From contig DXJG01000005.1 of NCBI GenBank assembly GCA_019056805.1, positions 1-33,418 of the forward strand: a stretch of 33,418 nt of DNA. The letters run 5' to 3'. This document shows positions 16,320-25,515 of the stretch, in pieces. The notes under the pieces were generated by a model. It made no database searches. It saw only the letters and a list, made by a program, of their open reading frames with translations, and had not been told where the DNA came from. Position 1 is the stretch's first letter. The number at the start of each line of letters is the position of its first letter. The position numbers and the translations under genes are program-made. This DNA comes from Candidatus Baldrarchaeota archaeon (GTDB lineage Archaea; Asgardarchaeota; Baldrarchaeia; Baldrarchaeales; DXJG01).

Positions 16320-17312
16320 TTGAGAGTTAGGGACATTGGTGAACGGGGGTTAATTGAGAAAATCTTTGGGATCATTGATAAATGTGATAAGGCTGTCTTA
16401 CCCTTGGGGGATGATGCTGTAGGTTATCTTATTGACAATGGGTGTGTTTTGGTTGTTAATGTTGATATGCTTGTTTGGAGTACGGATGTTCCTCCTGGGA
16501 TGTCTTTTAGGCAGGTTGGACGGAAGATTGTTACGATGTGTGTTAGTGATGTTGCTGTTAAGGGTGCAAAACCACTTGGTATTCTTCTTTCTATCGGAAT
16601 ACCGAAAGATTTTCCGGTTAAAGATGTGGAGGAGATTGTTAGAGGTGTTAATGAAGGAAGTCGTGAATATGATACCTATTTGTTAGGTGGAGATACTAAT
16701 GAGTGTAATGAGGTTATTTTAGATGGAATAGCTTTTGGGATAGTTGATAGGGATTATTTGGTTACACGTAGTGGAGCGAATCCTGGAGATATCTTGGCTA
16801 TTACTGGATACTTTGGTTACACGGCTGCAGGACTTAAAATATTACTTGAAAATATGTCCGTTCCAACTGATATTAGGAAAAAGTTTCTAGAGACTGTTTA
16901 TAATCCTAGGGCAAAAGTAAAAGAAGCAATAGCATTGGCTAAAAGTAGAACATTAACGTCTAGCATTGATAGTAGTGATGGCCTTGCATGGTCATTATAT
17001 GAATTGGGTAAATCTAGTGGTGTTGGTTTTATCGTGGAAAACTTGCCAATCCCTGAGGAAGTTAAAAAATTTGCTGAAATTCACGACTTAGACCCTTATG
17101 ATCTAGCTTTATATGGCGGGGAAGAATTTGAGCTTGTAGTAACTGTTAAACCAGCTACGTGGGAAAAAGCTGTGGAAGCGGTTAAAAAGGTGGGAGGAAC
17201 CTTAATTAAGATGGGAAAAGTTACAAAAGATAAGAAAATCGTTCTTGTAGATAAAGACGGAGTTGAGAGGAAAATAGAGCCACGTGGATACGAACATTTC
17301 ATAGATAACTGA
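16320..17312 (+). CDS. thiL: thiamine-monophosphate kinase
   Basis: ThiL phosphorylates thiamine monophosphate to the active cofactor. The protein (330 residues) starts RVRDIGERGLIEKI, as archaeal ThiL does, and has the ATP/Mg motifs PLGDDAV and NVDMLVWSTDVPPGMS, the metal loop SDVAVKGAKPLG, the LLGGDTNE stretch, SSIDSSDGLAWSL and LYGGEEFELV. The TTG at 16320 is preferred: GGTGGTG ends six bases before it and the protein then begins MRVRDIGERG. Frames from 16278 or the ATG at 16305 add residues the family does not have. It precedes the radical SAM gene closely. Confidence 0.92.
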   Translation: MRVRDIGERGLIEKIFGIIDKCDKAVLPLGDDAVGYLIDNGCVLVVNVDMLVWSTDVPPGMSFRQVGRKIVTMCVSDVAVKGAKPLGILLSIGIPKDFPVKDVEEIVRGVNEGSREYDTYLLGGDTNECNEVILDGIAFGIVDRDYLVTRSGANPGDILAITGYFGYTAAGLKILLENMSVPTDIRKKFLETVYNPRAKVKEAIALAKSRTLTSSIDSSDGLAWSLYELGKSSGVGFIVENLPIPEEVKKFAEIHDLDPYDLALYGGEEFELVVTVKPATWEKAVEAVKKVGGTLIKMGKVTKDKKIVLVDKDGVERKIEPRGYEHFIDN

Positions 17313-17325
17313 GGTGTGTAGAAGG

Positions 17326-19038
17326 GTGAAAGTAACCTTATTGGATGGATATGTAGATGAGCCTACGTGTCTCGGTGTACCCCCTTATATTTCTCCATAT
17401 GTAAGATATACTGCGGGAGCAATATGGGCGGCGAATTCATCAGCCCAGATAAAGTATTTTACTATTGATGAAGTTAGAGAAAGTAGCAAAGACTTTTATA
17501 AGACGGTGGAAACCTCTGATTTATTTATTGTGATTTTTGGTGTTGCTGTTCCCGGAAAATATTTGGGAGGAAAACCAGCAACTCCGAGGGAGATTTTTAA
17601 TTTAGCGTCGAGGATAGAAAATCCTGTTAAGGTTATTGGAGGTCCAGCTGCTAGATTTGGTAGTGGAGTTAGGGGTGGTATGGTTGTAAGGGATGTTTCT
17701 AAGTTTGAAGATGTTTTTGACTTAGTCGCTATAGGTGATTTGGAAGTAATTATTTATGATTTAATTTTGGAGAAATTAAGGGTAAATAAGGTAGATCCTA
17801 CGAGTACAAGAAAGTCTGCACATAGTATAGCTGAATATGCGATAAGAGGAGCAAAAATAGTTACACAACATCCGAGATATCCAAAGGTTATTTGTGAAAT
17901 TGAAACATACCGTGGATGTAGTCGAAAAATCACAGGTGGATGTTCTTTTTGTACTACTGCCGCATATTACGGGTTACCAGATTTTAGACCCGTAAAAGAC
18001 ATAGTGCTAGAAGTAGAGGCGATCTATAAGCATGGTGTAAAATATTTTAGGCTTGGTAATCAACCTGATCTTTTTGCATATCAAGCTAAGGGTGTTGGGG
18101 AATTAGAATTTCCAAGACCAAATCCAAGAGCGATCAAAAAATTGTATCAAGGTATTAGAACTGTTGCTCCTGACTGTTATTTATGGATGGATAATGCAAA
18201 TCCTGGTACAATTGCACATCACCCTGAGGAGTCTAGAGAAATAGCAAAAATCATAGTAACATATAATACACCAGGAGATGTTGCAGCATTCGGTATAGAG
18301 TCAGCAGACCCAGATGTAATAAAGTTAAACAATCTTAAGTGCACTCCGGAGGAGGCCATGAAAGCAATAGAGATAATATATGAAGTAGGAAAGGAAAGAG
18401 GATGGAATGGTCTGCCAAAGCTTCTTCCAGGACTAAATTTTGTTTTTGGGCTTATAGGGGAAACCGAAAAAACTTACGAATTAAATTACCTGTTTTTAAA
18501 AGAAGTTCTGGAAAGAGGTTTTCTTGTTCGTAGAATAAATCTGCGGCAGGTGCTTGTGTTTCCGGGTACAAGAATGTGGAAAGTGGGAACAAAAATTCTG
18601 AGAAGAAATTATCACCTTTTTAAGAAGTGGAGTCAAAAAATAAGGGATGAAATAGATATTCCAATGTTAAAAAGAGTAATTCCAGTGGGAACTGTTCTTA
18701 AAGAAGTTATAACGGAGAGACATTTTGGGAAAAGAACTTACGCAAGGCAATTAGGCACGTATCCAATAACCACAATAATCCCTGATGAAATGCCTCTAAA
18801 CATAACACTTAATGTAAAAATCATAGATCATCAAGCGAGATCAACGATTGTAGTACCCTATCCTCTTGACATAAACAAAGCATCAATAAGACTTCTTTCC
18901 GCAATCCCACAAATAGGGAGGAAGAGAGCAGCAAGAATAATAAAAAATAGACCAATCAAAAACCTACAACATCTCGAAGCCATTTTAGATAATAAAACAA
19001 TAGCAGAACACATATACAAAAACTACATAATACTATAG
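17326..19038 (+). CDS. radical SAM protein with C-terminal helix-hairpin-helix (COG1031 type)
   Basis: A 570-residue protein of the archaeal radical SAM family that ends in a DNA/RNA-binding-like HhH motif (LLSAIPQIGRKRAARII near the C-terminus). An N-terminal alpha/beta domain (YISPYVRYTAGAIW, FIVIFGVAVPG, VIGGPAARFG) precedes the radical SAM core. The Fe-S cysteines are C198-x7-C206-x2-C209, wider than the usual CxxxCxxC. Later motifs are FRLGNQPD, FGIESADPDVI and LNFVFGLIGET. The GTG at 17326 is chosen since GAGGTG lies nine bases upstream and the protein then begins MKVTLLDGY. The function of the family is not known to me; an RNA- or tRNA-modifying role is a guess from the HhH. It starts 13 bases after thiL. 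Confidence 0.85.
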   Translation: MKVTLLDGYVDEPTCLGVPPYISPYVRYTAGAIWAANSSAQIKYFTIDEVRESSKDFYKTVETSDLFIVIFGVAVPGKYLGGKPATPREIFNLASRIENPVKVIGGPAARFGSGVRGGMVVRDVSKFEDVFDLVAIGDLEVIIYDLILEKLRVNKVDPTSTRKSAHSIAEYAIRGAKIVTQHPRYPKVICEIETYRGCSRKITGGCSFCTTAAYYGLPDFRPVKDIVLEVEAIYKHGVKYFRLGNQPDLFAYQAKGVGELEFPRPNPRAIKKLYQGIRTVAPDCYLWMDNANPGTIAHHPEESREIAKIIVTYNTPGDVAAFGIESADPDVIKLNNLKCTPEEAMKAIEIIYEVGKERGWNGLPKLLPGLNFVFGLIGETEKTYELNYLFLKEVLERGFLVRRINLRQVLVFPGTRMWKVGTKILRRNYHLFKKWSQKIRDEIDIPMLKRVIPVGTVLKEVITERHFGKRTYARQLGTYPITTIIPDEMPLNITLNVKIIDHQARSTIVVPYPLDINKASIRLLSAIPQIGRKRAARIIKNRPIKNLQHLEAILDNKTIAEHIYKNYIIL

Positions 19039-19047
19039 AGGGAAAAG

Positions 19048-19156
19048 TGGCGGGCCCGGTGGGATTCGAACCCACGACCACCGGCTATCTCCGGATAGCT
19101 TAGAAGGCCGGCGCCCTTTCAGGTTTTTGATTGTTATCCTGCTAGGCCACGGGCCC
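19048..19156 (-). tRNA. tRNA-Arg(TCT) with two introns, CCA encoded
   Basis: On the minus strand GGGCCCG pairs with CGGGCCC, discriminator G, encoded CCA at 19048-19050. The T arm is GTGGG/CCCAC and the anticodon TCT is the complement of 19102-19104, with stem CCGGC/GCCGG. A 14-base intron at 37/38 (19087-19100) forms a CTATC/GATAG hairpin. A second intron of 18 bases (19117-19134; the exact edges are uncertain by a base or so because A flanks both ends) lies between positions 21 and 22; removing it gives the D stem GCCT/GGGC. Confidence 0.93.
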
Positions 19157-19194
19157 GTTTTGGTTTAATGATTAGATATAATTTTGATTTATAT

Positions 19195-19860
19195 TTATGT
19201 TTCTAGTTTTATCAATTTTACTTTATCTTTTAGATATTTTTTAAAAATATATGCTGGTAGATCGAAAGTTTTTCCGACCTTGTCTATTATTATGGTGTCG
19301 CTTGTAGCTATTATTCCTGATGTTTGGGTTATTTCTTTGTCTGGATGTTTTGTTGTTTTTGCTGTTCCTTTGATGTTATTTTCTTCTAGAAGCTTTCTTA
19401 TTTTTGCTGCGAGTTCTCCGCTTTTGCTGATGGGTTGGTCTATTATGAAAATTGTTTCTGTTGGTTTTAGGTTTTTGATTGCTTGTATAATTAGGTTTAG
19501 AGCTTTTTGTGTTAGGTCTGTTACTTTGTACTTTCTGAATATTGCTGATATATCTCTTATATATCCGTCCTCTGCTTCAAGTATAATGTCATTTTTTAGC
19601 ATGGTTTCTATGGTTATTAAAACGTTGTAGCAATCTACTACTAATACATTGTTTTTGACTTCGTCTTCCTTTACTAGTTTTCTTTTTCTTTCGATGACTT
19701 CGTTTTCTGGAAATATTGTTCTGTAAAGTATATGTCTTTCTGTCTCACTTAGTAAATATTTTTCTCCTACAAATCTTAGTGCACTTTTTTTGTTATAGCC
19801 TCTTTCCAATAGGTATTTGTAATCTTTTGCTGCCTCAAGTATTTTTTCCTCTAATTTCAT
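19195..19860 (-). CDS. DUF434/DUF5616 conserved archaeal protein
   Basis: A 221-residue protein with two parts: an N-terminal helical DUF434-like domain (residues 1-60, AAKDYKYLLERGYNKKSALRFVG) and a C-terminal alpha/beta domain (about 70-215) with VLVVDCYNVLITIE, TIFIIDQPIS and IIATSDTIIIDKV, matching the pairing I know as DUF434 plus DUF5616 (COG2454). The acidic residues at strand ends recall PIN/NYN nucleases, but this is not established. ATG at 19860 follows AGGAGAAG. It lies 104 bases downstream of the L12 gene on the same strand. Confidence 0.8.
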   Translation of the reverse strand: MKLEEKILEAAKDYKYLLERGYNKKSALRFVGEKYLLSETERHILYRTIFPENEVIERKRKLVKEDEVKNNVLVVDCYNVLITIETMLKNDIILEAEDGYIRDISAIFRKYKVTDLTQKALNLIIQAIKNLKPTETIFIIDQPISKSGELAAKIRKLLEENNIKGTAKTTKHPDKEITQTSGIIATSDTIIIDKVGKTFDLPAYIFKKYLKDKVKLIKLET

Positions 19861-19964
19861 TTTCTTCTCCTAATTATAAAATATAAGTGGAAAGTCTACT
19901 AGGTACTCTGAGATTCACTGTTTTAATTGTAGTTTCTTGAGATTTCGCTGTGCCCGTGTTCTGT

Positions 19965-20270
19965 TTATCCGAAGAGTGCTCCTAGTCCACCTACTTCTTC
20001 CTCTTCTTCCTCTTCCTTCTTCTCCTCTTTCTTCTCTTCTTTTACTTCTGCTGGTGCTGCTTCTGCTGGTGCTGGTGCAGCGGCGGCTACTGGTACAGCT
20101 GCGGTTTTTATTGCTTCATCTATGTTAACTTCTTCTAGGGCTGCAACAATAGCTTTTATTCTTGCTTCATCAATGTTTGCCCCAGCGGCTTCCAATATTT
20201 TCTTTAAATTTTCTTCTGTTATGGGTTTTCCAGCTTTATGGAGAAGCATAGAAGCATATATGTATTCCAA
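19965..20270 (-). CDS. rpl12: ribosomal protein L12 (P1)
   Basis: Archaeal stalk protein, 101 residues from the TTG at 20270 (GGAGGTG just upstream); the extra upstream codons are not part of the family. The N-terminal helical dimerisation domain starts [16 protein letters not shown], followed by an Ala/Pro hinge and an acidic EEKKEE tail ending GALFG, which recruits translation factors. It is the last gene of the L11-L1-L10-L12 run, 16 bases after L10. Confidence 0.95.
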   Translation of the reverse strand: MEYIYASMLLHKAGKPITEENLKKILEAAGANIDEARIKAIVAALEEVNIDEAIKTAAVPVAAAAPAPAEAAPAEVKEEKKEEKKEEEEEEEVGGLGALFG

Positions 20271-20286
20271 ATTTTTCACCTCCAAT

Positions 20287-21303
20287 TTATCCAAAGAGTG
20301 AGCCTAAACCAAGTTCTTCCTCTTCTTCCTCTTCCTTCTTCTCCTCTTTCTTCTCTTCTTTCTCTACCACATGTTCAACTGTTGGTTGAGGAGTAACACT
20401 AACTATATCACTCGGTAGTGCGTCAGGTTTTATTTCAAGTATTTTACTTGCAAGAGTAGTTGCCTCTGCGTGTACCTTTGCTAAGAGGTGAGGTATAGTT
20501 TCTTTAGTTGGTATAGACGCGTTTATTGCTAGGTTTATTGCTTCAAGATGTGCTCTTTGTAGCAATAGGGGTATGGTGTCAGGTGTTGGTATTGCTGCAT
20601 TTACTGCTAGATTGAACGCTTCAATGTGAGCTGTTTGTATTTGTTGTTTTATTTCTTCTGGATGTATTGTTAATTCTTCTTCAGTAAGTATGACTCCGTC
20701 ATCGTAGGCTGCGTGGAGGGTTAATCCTACTTCCATGGGCTCTATGCCAAGTCGAGAGAGGACTAATGCTAATTTTCTGGAGATTTTTTCTCCTTTCTTG
20801 CAGACAACGGTGTCTTTTGCTACCCACACCGATCCTGATTGTACTCTCGTAGGGATTCCTACTTCGTTTAGTTCGCTGATTACTGGTCCAGGTGGAAGCC
20901 CTGTATTTCCTTCAGGCACTATTATGTCGCTTTGTGCTATTTGACCTTCTTTTGCAGGTGCTTTTGCTTTGTTTTTCTCTAAGAATAAATTTATTTTTAT
21001 TGGATTTTCATTTGTAAATACGAATGCACATGAACCAGTAACATGATCTGCAAGTTTTTCAATACCTGGTTTGAATTTGCTGGCTTTATTTAGAGCTATT
21101 TTCATTAACGTGTTTTTAACCATTTTAATTAAAGCTCTTTCCCTTAACATATTTCTTAATCTTTGAACTTGAAGAGATCCAATGTTATCCATTGTTGTTA
21201 AAGCAATTACCTTATATTTTTTAATTAATTCGACTAATTCATTCACTATTTTAACTTTATGTTCGGGTACACGTCTTCCTTGTCTAGTAAGAACTACAGT
21301 CAT
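20287..21303 (-). CDS. rplP0: ribosomal protein L10 (P0)
   Basis: Archaeal stalk base, 338 residues. The rRNA-binding N-terminal domain has the [15 protein letters not shown] helix; the middle insertion ([19 protein letters not shown]) follows; the C-terminal spine carries three near-repeats of an L12-binding helix ([38 protein letters not shown]), consistent with several L12 dimers. The tail [19 protein letters not shown] matches that of L12. ATG at 21303; a GTG three codons upstream is less likely. Confidence 0.95.
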   Translation of the reverse strand: MTVVLTRQGRRVPEHKVKIVNELVELIKKYKVIALTTMDNIGSLQVQRLRNMLRERALIKMVKNTLMKIALNKASKFKPGIEKLADHVTGSCAFVFTNENPIKINLFLEKNKAKAPAKEGQIAQSDIIVPEGNTGLPPGPVISELNEVGIPTRVQSGSVWVAKDTVVCKKGEKISRKLALVLSRLGIEPMEVGLTLHAAYDDGVILTEEELTIHPEEIKQQIQTAHIEAFNLAVNAAIPTPDTIPLLLQRAHLEAINLAINASIPTKETIPHLLAKVHAEATTLASKILEIKPDALPSDIVSVTPQPTVEHVVEKEEKKEEKKEEEEEEELGLGSLFG

Positions 21304-21330
21304 CTTGTTCACATCCCTTGTTAGGTTAGC

Positions 21331-21987
21331 TTACTTTAATTTTATGGGAACTGGTGGTCCCATCGTTGTTTTAACGTATATGCTTTTTATATTTTGCATG
21401 CCTTTTTCAAGTTTTTCAAGTAGAAAATCTAAGACTGCCTTTATATTTTCCGCTATTTTTTCATCTTCCATATCCTTTGTTCCGACTCTTGCGTGAATTA
21501 CTGGGTTATCTCTCATTCTAAGCCTAATTGTTCTTCTATATTGTTCTATGAGAGATTTTATATCGGCGGTGGGTGGAACAGGTTTTGGCATTTTTCCTCT
21601 CGGGCCTAAAACTGGACCCAAAGCCCTACCAACTAGAGGCATTAAATCTATTTGAGCAATAAAGAAATCGTATTGTTTAGCTAGTTTTTTCGCAGTTTTT
21701 CGATCAGATGTAAATTTTTCAAGATCTGATCTTGATAAAACCAAGTCTACTCCTTCATTTTTTGCTCTAACTTCGAGATCTCCACTAGCTATAACACATA
21801 TTTTTACAGGTTTATTTATAGGATGCGGAAGAACAAGTTCGGTATTTATTCTATTTTCGGGTTTTTTTAGATCTAAATTTTTGAAACTTATCGATATGTC
21901 TATTGATTCGTTAAAATTTCTTTCTTTTGATTTTTCCTTTGCTTCCTTTACAGCTTTAATTATTTTTTCAACATCTATGGACATCAT
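21331..21987 (-). CDS. rpl1: ribosomal protein L1
   Basis: A 218-residue L1 with the usual split first domain and the conserved GRALGPVLGPRGKMPKP loop that contacts 23S rRNA. The N-terminus starts SIDVEKIIKAVKEAKEKS, and the C-terminus KSIYVKTTMGPPVPI closes domain I. Two ATG codons in a row leave the start uncertain by one residue. L1 often binds its own leader in archaea; the 117 bases upstream of the gene could hold such a site, but I cannot show it. Confidence 0.95.
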   Translation of the reverse strand: MMSIDVEKIIKAVKEAKEKSKERNFNESIDISISFKNLDLKKPENRINTELVLPHPINKPVKICVIASGDLEVRAKNEGVDLVLSRSDLEKFTSDRKTAKKLAKQYDFFIAQIDLMPLVGRALGPVLGPRGKMPKPVPPTADIKSLIEQYRRTIRLRMRDNPVIHARVGTKDMEDEKIAENIKAVLDFLLEKLEKGMQNIKSIYVKTTMGPPVPIKLK

Positions 21988-22104
21988 AAATCCCTCACAG
22001 TATCAAGTTAACGGAGGTAACATCAAATTATCATTAAATTAGTATCATTTATGAATTCAAAATGCTGGAGGAAGTTACAAAAAATCCAATATAAAGTTAA
22101 TGTT

Positions 22105-22593
22105 TTATTCTTCAGAAAGTAAGTGATCCCACTTACCTTCATCAATTTCTCTTTGTACTTCTCTAGGATCTTTCCCTTCTACTGTTACGCCCATGCTGAC
22201 ACAAGTACCAAGTACGGTTTTAACTGCGGCTTTAAGACTTTTTACAATTAAATCGCTCATTTTTGCTTTTGCAACTTTGATAACTTGCTCCATTTTTAGA
22301 TCTCCTACCTTATTTGATTTTGTATCGCCGCTTCCCTTTTCTTTACCGAGTTCTTTAAGTATTAGAGCACTTGTAGGGGGTACACCGACTTCGACCCAAA
22401 ATTCTTTGGTTTCTTCATCCACTGTTACCTTTACTGGGACTTTTAATCCTGCAAAATCTTTGGTGAGTTCGTTTATTTTTTGAACAACCATGTATAGATT
22501 TACACCGGTTGGCCCTAACATTGGTCCTAAAGGGGGTCCAGCACTAGCTTTACCGCCATCAACCAATACATCAACTGTAACTTTCTTTCCCAT
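22105..22593 (-). CDS. rpl11: ribosomal protein L11
   Basis: A 162-residue L11 of the GTPase-associated centre. The N-terminal domain has [22 protein letters not shown], the C-terminal RNA-binding domain runs [26 protein letters not shown] and [24 protein letters not shown] at 22593 follows AAGGTGAT. It begins 11 bases after the Spt5 stop. Confidence 0.95.
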   Translation of the reverse strand: MGKKVTVDVLVDGGKASAGPPLGPMLGPTGVNLYMVVQKINELTKDFAGLKVPVKVTVDEETKEFWVEVGVPPTSALILKELGKEKGSGDTKSNKVGDLKMEQVIKVAKAKMSDLIVKSLKAAVKTVLGTCVSMGVTVEGKDPREVQREIDEGKWDHLLSEE

Positions 22594-22604
22594 GATAAAT
22601 CACC

Positions 22605-23069
22605 TTATTCTTCTTTTTCTACAATTTTTACGAAATCTGCTCGAACTTTTATTGGAATTGGTACGGGTGATTCAAATAGTTCAACTACAACTTCTTCTTT
22701 TGATTCATCCACTCTAACTACTTTGGCCTTTTCTCCTTTGAACGGGCCTCCCGTTATTTCAACTATGTCTCCTTCGCTAACAGCTTCTAAAACTGGTTTT
22801 GGTGCAAGGAAATGTTCTATTTCTGATATGTCTATTTTTCCAGCTGGTTTGCTTCTGACATGGGGGAGGCCAGTAATTGCTTGCAGAACATCATATGGAG
22901 TTGCTGCTTCTATAAAAATGTATCCTTTAACTCCCTCTGGTACGAGAATGGATCTTACTCTTAAGTTACGTTTTTTTGCTCTTTCTTCAATTAGAGTTGC
23001 GACTACTTTTTCTTGACCAGTGGTTGTTCTTACTATGAAGATGCTTGATTTTATTTTTATCTCTGACAT
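22605..23069 (-). CDS. spt5: transcription elongation factor Spt5 (NusG)
   Basis: A 154-residue archaeal Spt5 that binds RNA polymerase with Spt4. The NGN domain (about 8-90) starts IFIVRTTTGQEKVVATLI and includes VKGYIFIEA and GLPHVRS; the KOW domain (about 95-150) has EGDIVEITGGPFKGEKAKV. ATG at 23069 follows GAGGGGAAG. It sits 14 bases after secE, the classic gene pair. Confidence 0.95.
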   Translation of the reverse strand: MSEIKIKSSIFIVRTTTGQEKVVATLIEERAKKRNLRVRSILVPEGVKGYIFIEAATPYDVLQAITGLPHVRSKPAGKIDISEIEHFLAPKPVLEAVSEGDIVEITGGPFKGEKAKVVRVDESKEEVVVELFESPVPIPIKVRADFVKIVEKEE

Positions 23070-23083
23070 TTCTTCCCCTCATT

Positions 23084-23251
23084 TTATCGGAATAATAAAG
23101 CAAAAATTAATCTAATTATAAAAGCTATGAAACCTATAATTGCAATTCCAATTATAGATATTCTTATACTAAGTAAGAGTTCCTCCTTGCCAGGTTTTTT
23201 TGTAAGTTTTAATAATCTTTTCACATTTTTAAAAAAGGCTGATATATCCAT
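23084..23251 (-). CDS. secE: preprotein translocase subunit SecE (Sec61 gamma)
   Basis: A 55-residue protein found by reading the gap between ftsZ and spt5. It begins MDISAFFKNVKRLLKLTKKP, an amphipathic helix with the KP-G-KEE(L) motif of archaeal SecE, followed by a single hydrophobic helix (SIIGIAIIGFIAFIIRLIFALLF). Length and position before spt5 are typical. ATG at 23251. Confidence 0.92.
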   Translation of the reverse strand: MDISAFFKNVKRLLKLTKKPGKEELLLSIRISIIGIAIIGFIAFIIRLIFALLFR

Positions 23252-23281
23252 TGTTTACACCTTTGATTGAATAGTTGTTAA

Positions 23282-24406
23282 CTAGTCTAATGATTCTATA
23301 CCGAAGTCAACATTTGTCCCTTTATTTTTTTCGAGTAGTACTTCGGCAAGATCATCTTCGGACTCTACAGCGTAGGGAGACTTTACACCGGAAATTATTA
23401 AGGTTATTCGAACAGCTCCTTTGAGCTCATTGTCAATTATTGCTCCCCAGATAATTTCTGCGTCAGATTCGAGTTTTGAGGCTATATTTTCAACTATAAT
23501 TTCAGCCTCACGTAGGGTTAAATCCTGACCACCGCCAATGTTTATTAATGCTCCTTTTGCTCCATTGATATCGACGTCTAGCAAAGGATTCTGTAAAGCC
23601 TTTTTTACTGCAATTTCTGCTCTGTTTTCTCCTTCCGCTTCACTCATGGAAATAAGAGCCAAACCGCCATCTTGCATAACTGCTTTAACATCCGCAAAGT
23701 CTAAGTTTACAAGTCCTGGCTTCGTAACGAGTTCAGCGATTCCTCTAACTCCTCTAATTAATATTTCGTCCGCTACCCTGAAAGCTTCAGCAATAGATAA
23801 GTTTGGAACCATTTCAGTTAGTTTCTCGTTCGGGATAACTATGACAGTGTCGCAAACATTTAAAAGATTTTTTAACCCCATCAGAGCGTTTTTCATACGC
23901 TTCCTACCTTCTATTCTGAAAGGTAAAGTACAAATACTAATTGTAAGTGCGCCTTGATCTTTTGCAGCTTCGGCTATAACGGGGGAAGCTCCTGTTCCTG
24001 TTCCTCCTCCTAAACCACATGTAATAAACACTAGATCAGCTGTCACTGCTTCTTTTATTTCTTCATAACTTTCTTTTGCTGCGGCTTCTCCTATGGCTGG
24101 ATTATTTCCAGCTCCTAATCCCCCAGTTAATTTTCTACCGATTAAGAGTTTATGGTGAGCATCTGTGTAGAGAAGGTCTTGGGCGTCGGTGTTTACAGCA
24201 AGTGTCTCTGCACCATCAATTCCAACTTCCATTAGCCTTGTTATAGCGTTGTTTCCCGCTCCCCCTACACCGACAACCAAGATTTTTGTTTTTGCCTCTT
24301 CTAATATTCTTTGAAGTTCCTCATCTACATATTTGGTATTGAAACGGGTTTTATTCTCAGAAATAAGTCTCTCTCTTTCCCTTATTTTTTCTATTATCTG
24401 CTCCAT
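23282..24406 (-). CDS. ftsZ: cell division GTPase FtsZ
   Basis: A 374-residue archaeal FtsZ forming the division ring. The GTPase motifs are present: [12 protein letters not shown] (T1), NTDAQDL (T3), the tubulin signature [12 protein letters not shown], and the T7 loop [11 protein letters not shown] that completes the neighbouring site. The last ten residues form a short acidic tail (FGIESLD) of the type that binds SepF. FtsZ argues against crenarchaea that divide only with ESCRT. A 30-base gap precedes secE. Confidence 0.95.
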   Translation of the reverse strand: MEQIIEKIRERERLISENKTRFNTKYVDEELQRILEEAKTKILVVGVGGAGNNAITRLMEVGIDGAETLAVNTDAQDLLYTDAHHKLLIGRKLTGGLGAGNNPAIGEAAAKESYEEIKEAVTADLVFITCGLGGGTGTGASPVIAEAAKDQGALTISICTLPFRIEGRKRMKNALMGLKNLLNVCDTVIVIPNEKLTEMVPNLSIAEAFRVADEILIRGVRGIAELVTKPGLVNLDFADVKAVMQDGGLALISMSEAEGENRAEIAVKKALQNPLLDVDINGAKGALINIGGGQDLTLREAEIIVENIASKLESDAEIIWGAIIDNELKGAVRITLIISGVKSPYAVESEDDLAEVLLEKNKGTNVDFGIESLD

Positions 24407-24564
24407 TCAATTCACCTACGTTGCATAAGTGATTTAATAAGCTTTTTACGCTTTGTATTTCGGGAATAATACCTAAAAATAATAGAGAAAGTTTAACATC
24501 TCTTAAAAACTTAGAAGCGTATTAAAACTGAAAACATAATTCAACTAAAATAATGAAAAGAAAA

Positions 24565-25497
24565 TTATAGTAAAAGGGCAAGTATCGCTTTTTGTGCATG
24601 TAAACGGTTTTCAGCTTGATCCCATACAACAGAATGTACTGGATCGTCAATAACTTCGTCCGTTACTTCTTGACCTCTGTGAGCTGGTAGGCAATGCATG
24701 AATATGTAGTTCTTTTTTGCATATTTTACTAGTTCTTTATTAACTTGGTATCTTTGGAAAGCTTTTATTTTTTCTTCTGCAATTTTTTCTTCGCCCATCG
24801 AAACAAATACATCAGTGTATATTACGTCTGCGTCTTTAACAGCTTCTTCGGGTGATTCGATAATTTCAACTTTGCTTCCGGTTTCCTGAGCGTTTTCCAT
24901 GGCCCGTTGGATGATTTCTTCTTTTGGTCTATAGTTTTTTGGTGTTGCAACCGATATATCCATACCCATTTTGGTGCATCCTATTAAAAGTGAATTACAA
25001 ACATTGTTTCCATCGCCGACAAAAGCTAATTTTAATCCTTTTAGTCTTGCTTTCTTTTCTAATATTGTGAGTAAGTCCGCAAGAATTTGACAAGGATGTG
25101 TTAGATCGCTTAAACCATTTATCACAGGTATATCAGCGTACTTTGCTAATTCTTCAAGATCTTTATGTGAAAATACTCTAGCCATTATGCCATCTACGTA
25201 CCTGCTAAGTACTCTTGCTGTATCTGCAATGGTTTCTCCACGTCCTAGTTGTAAATCGTCCCATCTAAGGTAAAGAGCACGGCCACCCAAGTCGCTCATA
25301 GCTATCTCGAAACTTACTCTTGTTCTAGTTGATGGTTTTTGAAATATCATTGCCAAAGTTTTCCCAAAAAGTAACGGTTCTATCTGTCCCCGCTTTCTAG
25401 CCCTTTTTAATTCCATAGCTGTATCAAGTAAAAATTTTAATTCCTCATAAGTGAAGTCTTGAAGTGTTAGAAAGTCCCTTCCCCTTAAATTAACCAT
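24565..25497 (-). CDS. argF: ornithine carbamoyltransferase
   Basis: A 310-residue enzyme forming citrulline from ornithine and carbamoyl phosphate. The carbamoyl phosphate motif is KPSTRTRVSFE, followed by the MARVFSHK stretch, HPCQILADLLT, and the ornithine loop MHCLPAHRGQEVTDEV; the C-terminus AENRLHAQKAILALL is typical. ATG at 25497 follows GGGAGGAT. It is placed between ftsY and ftsZ (18 bases after ftsY), an unusual guest in this translation/secretion run, and is probably cotranscribed with ftsY. Confidence 0.95.
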   Translation of the reverse strand: MVNLRGRDFLTLQDFTYEELKFLLDTAMELKRARKRGQIEPLLFGKTLAMIFQKPSTRTRVSFEIAMSDLGGRALYLRWDDLQLGRGETIADTARVLSRYVDGIMARVFSHKDLEELAKYADIPVINGLSDLTHPCQILADLLTILEKKARLKGLKLAFVGDGNNVCNSLLIGCTKMGMDISVATPKNYRPKEEIIQRAMENAQETGSKVEIIESPEEAVKDADVIYTDVFVSMGEEKIAEEKIKAFQRYQVNKELVKYAKKNYIFMHCLPAHRGQEVTDEVIDDPVHSVVWDQAENRLHAQKAILALLL

Positions 25498-25515
25498 TTT
25501 AAAATCCTCCCTATT

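Noticed and set aside
19965..20380. CTTCTTCC-type repeats near the L12 and L10 gene ends, first looking like a repeat array
   Set aside because: They are codons for the acidic Glu/Lys tails shared by the two stalk proteins, not a CRISPR or other array.
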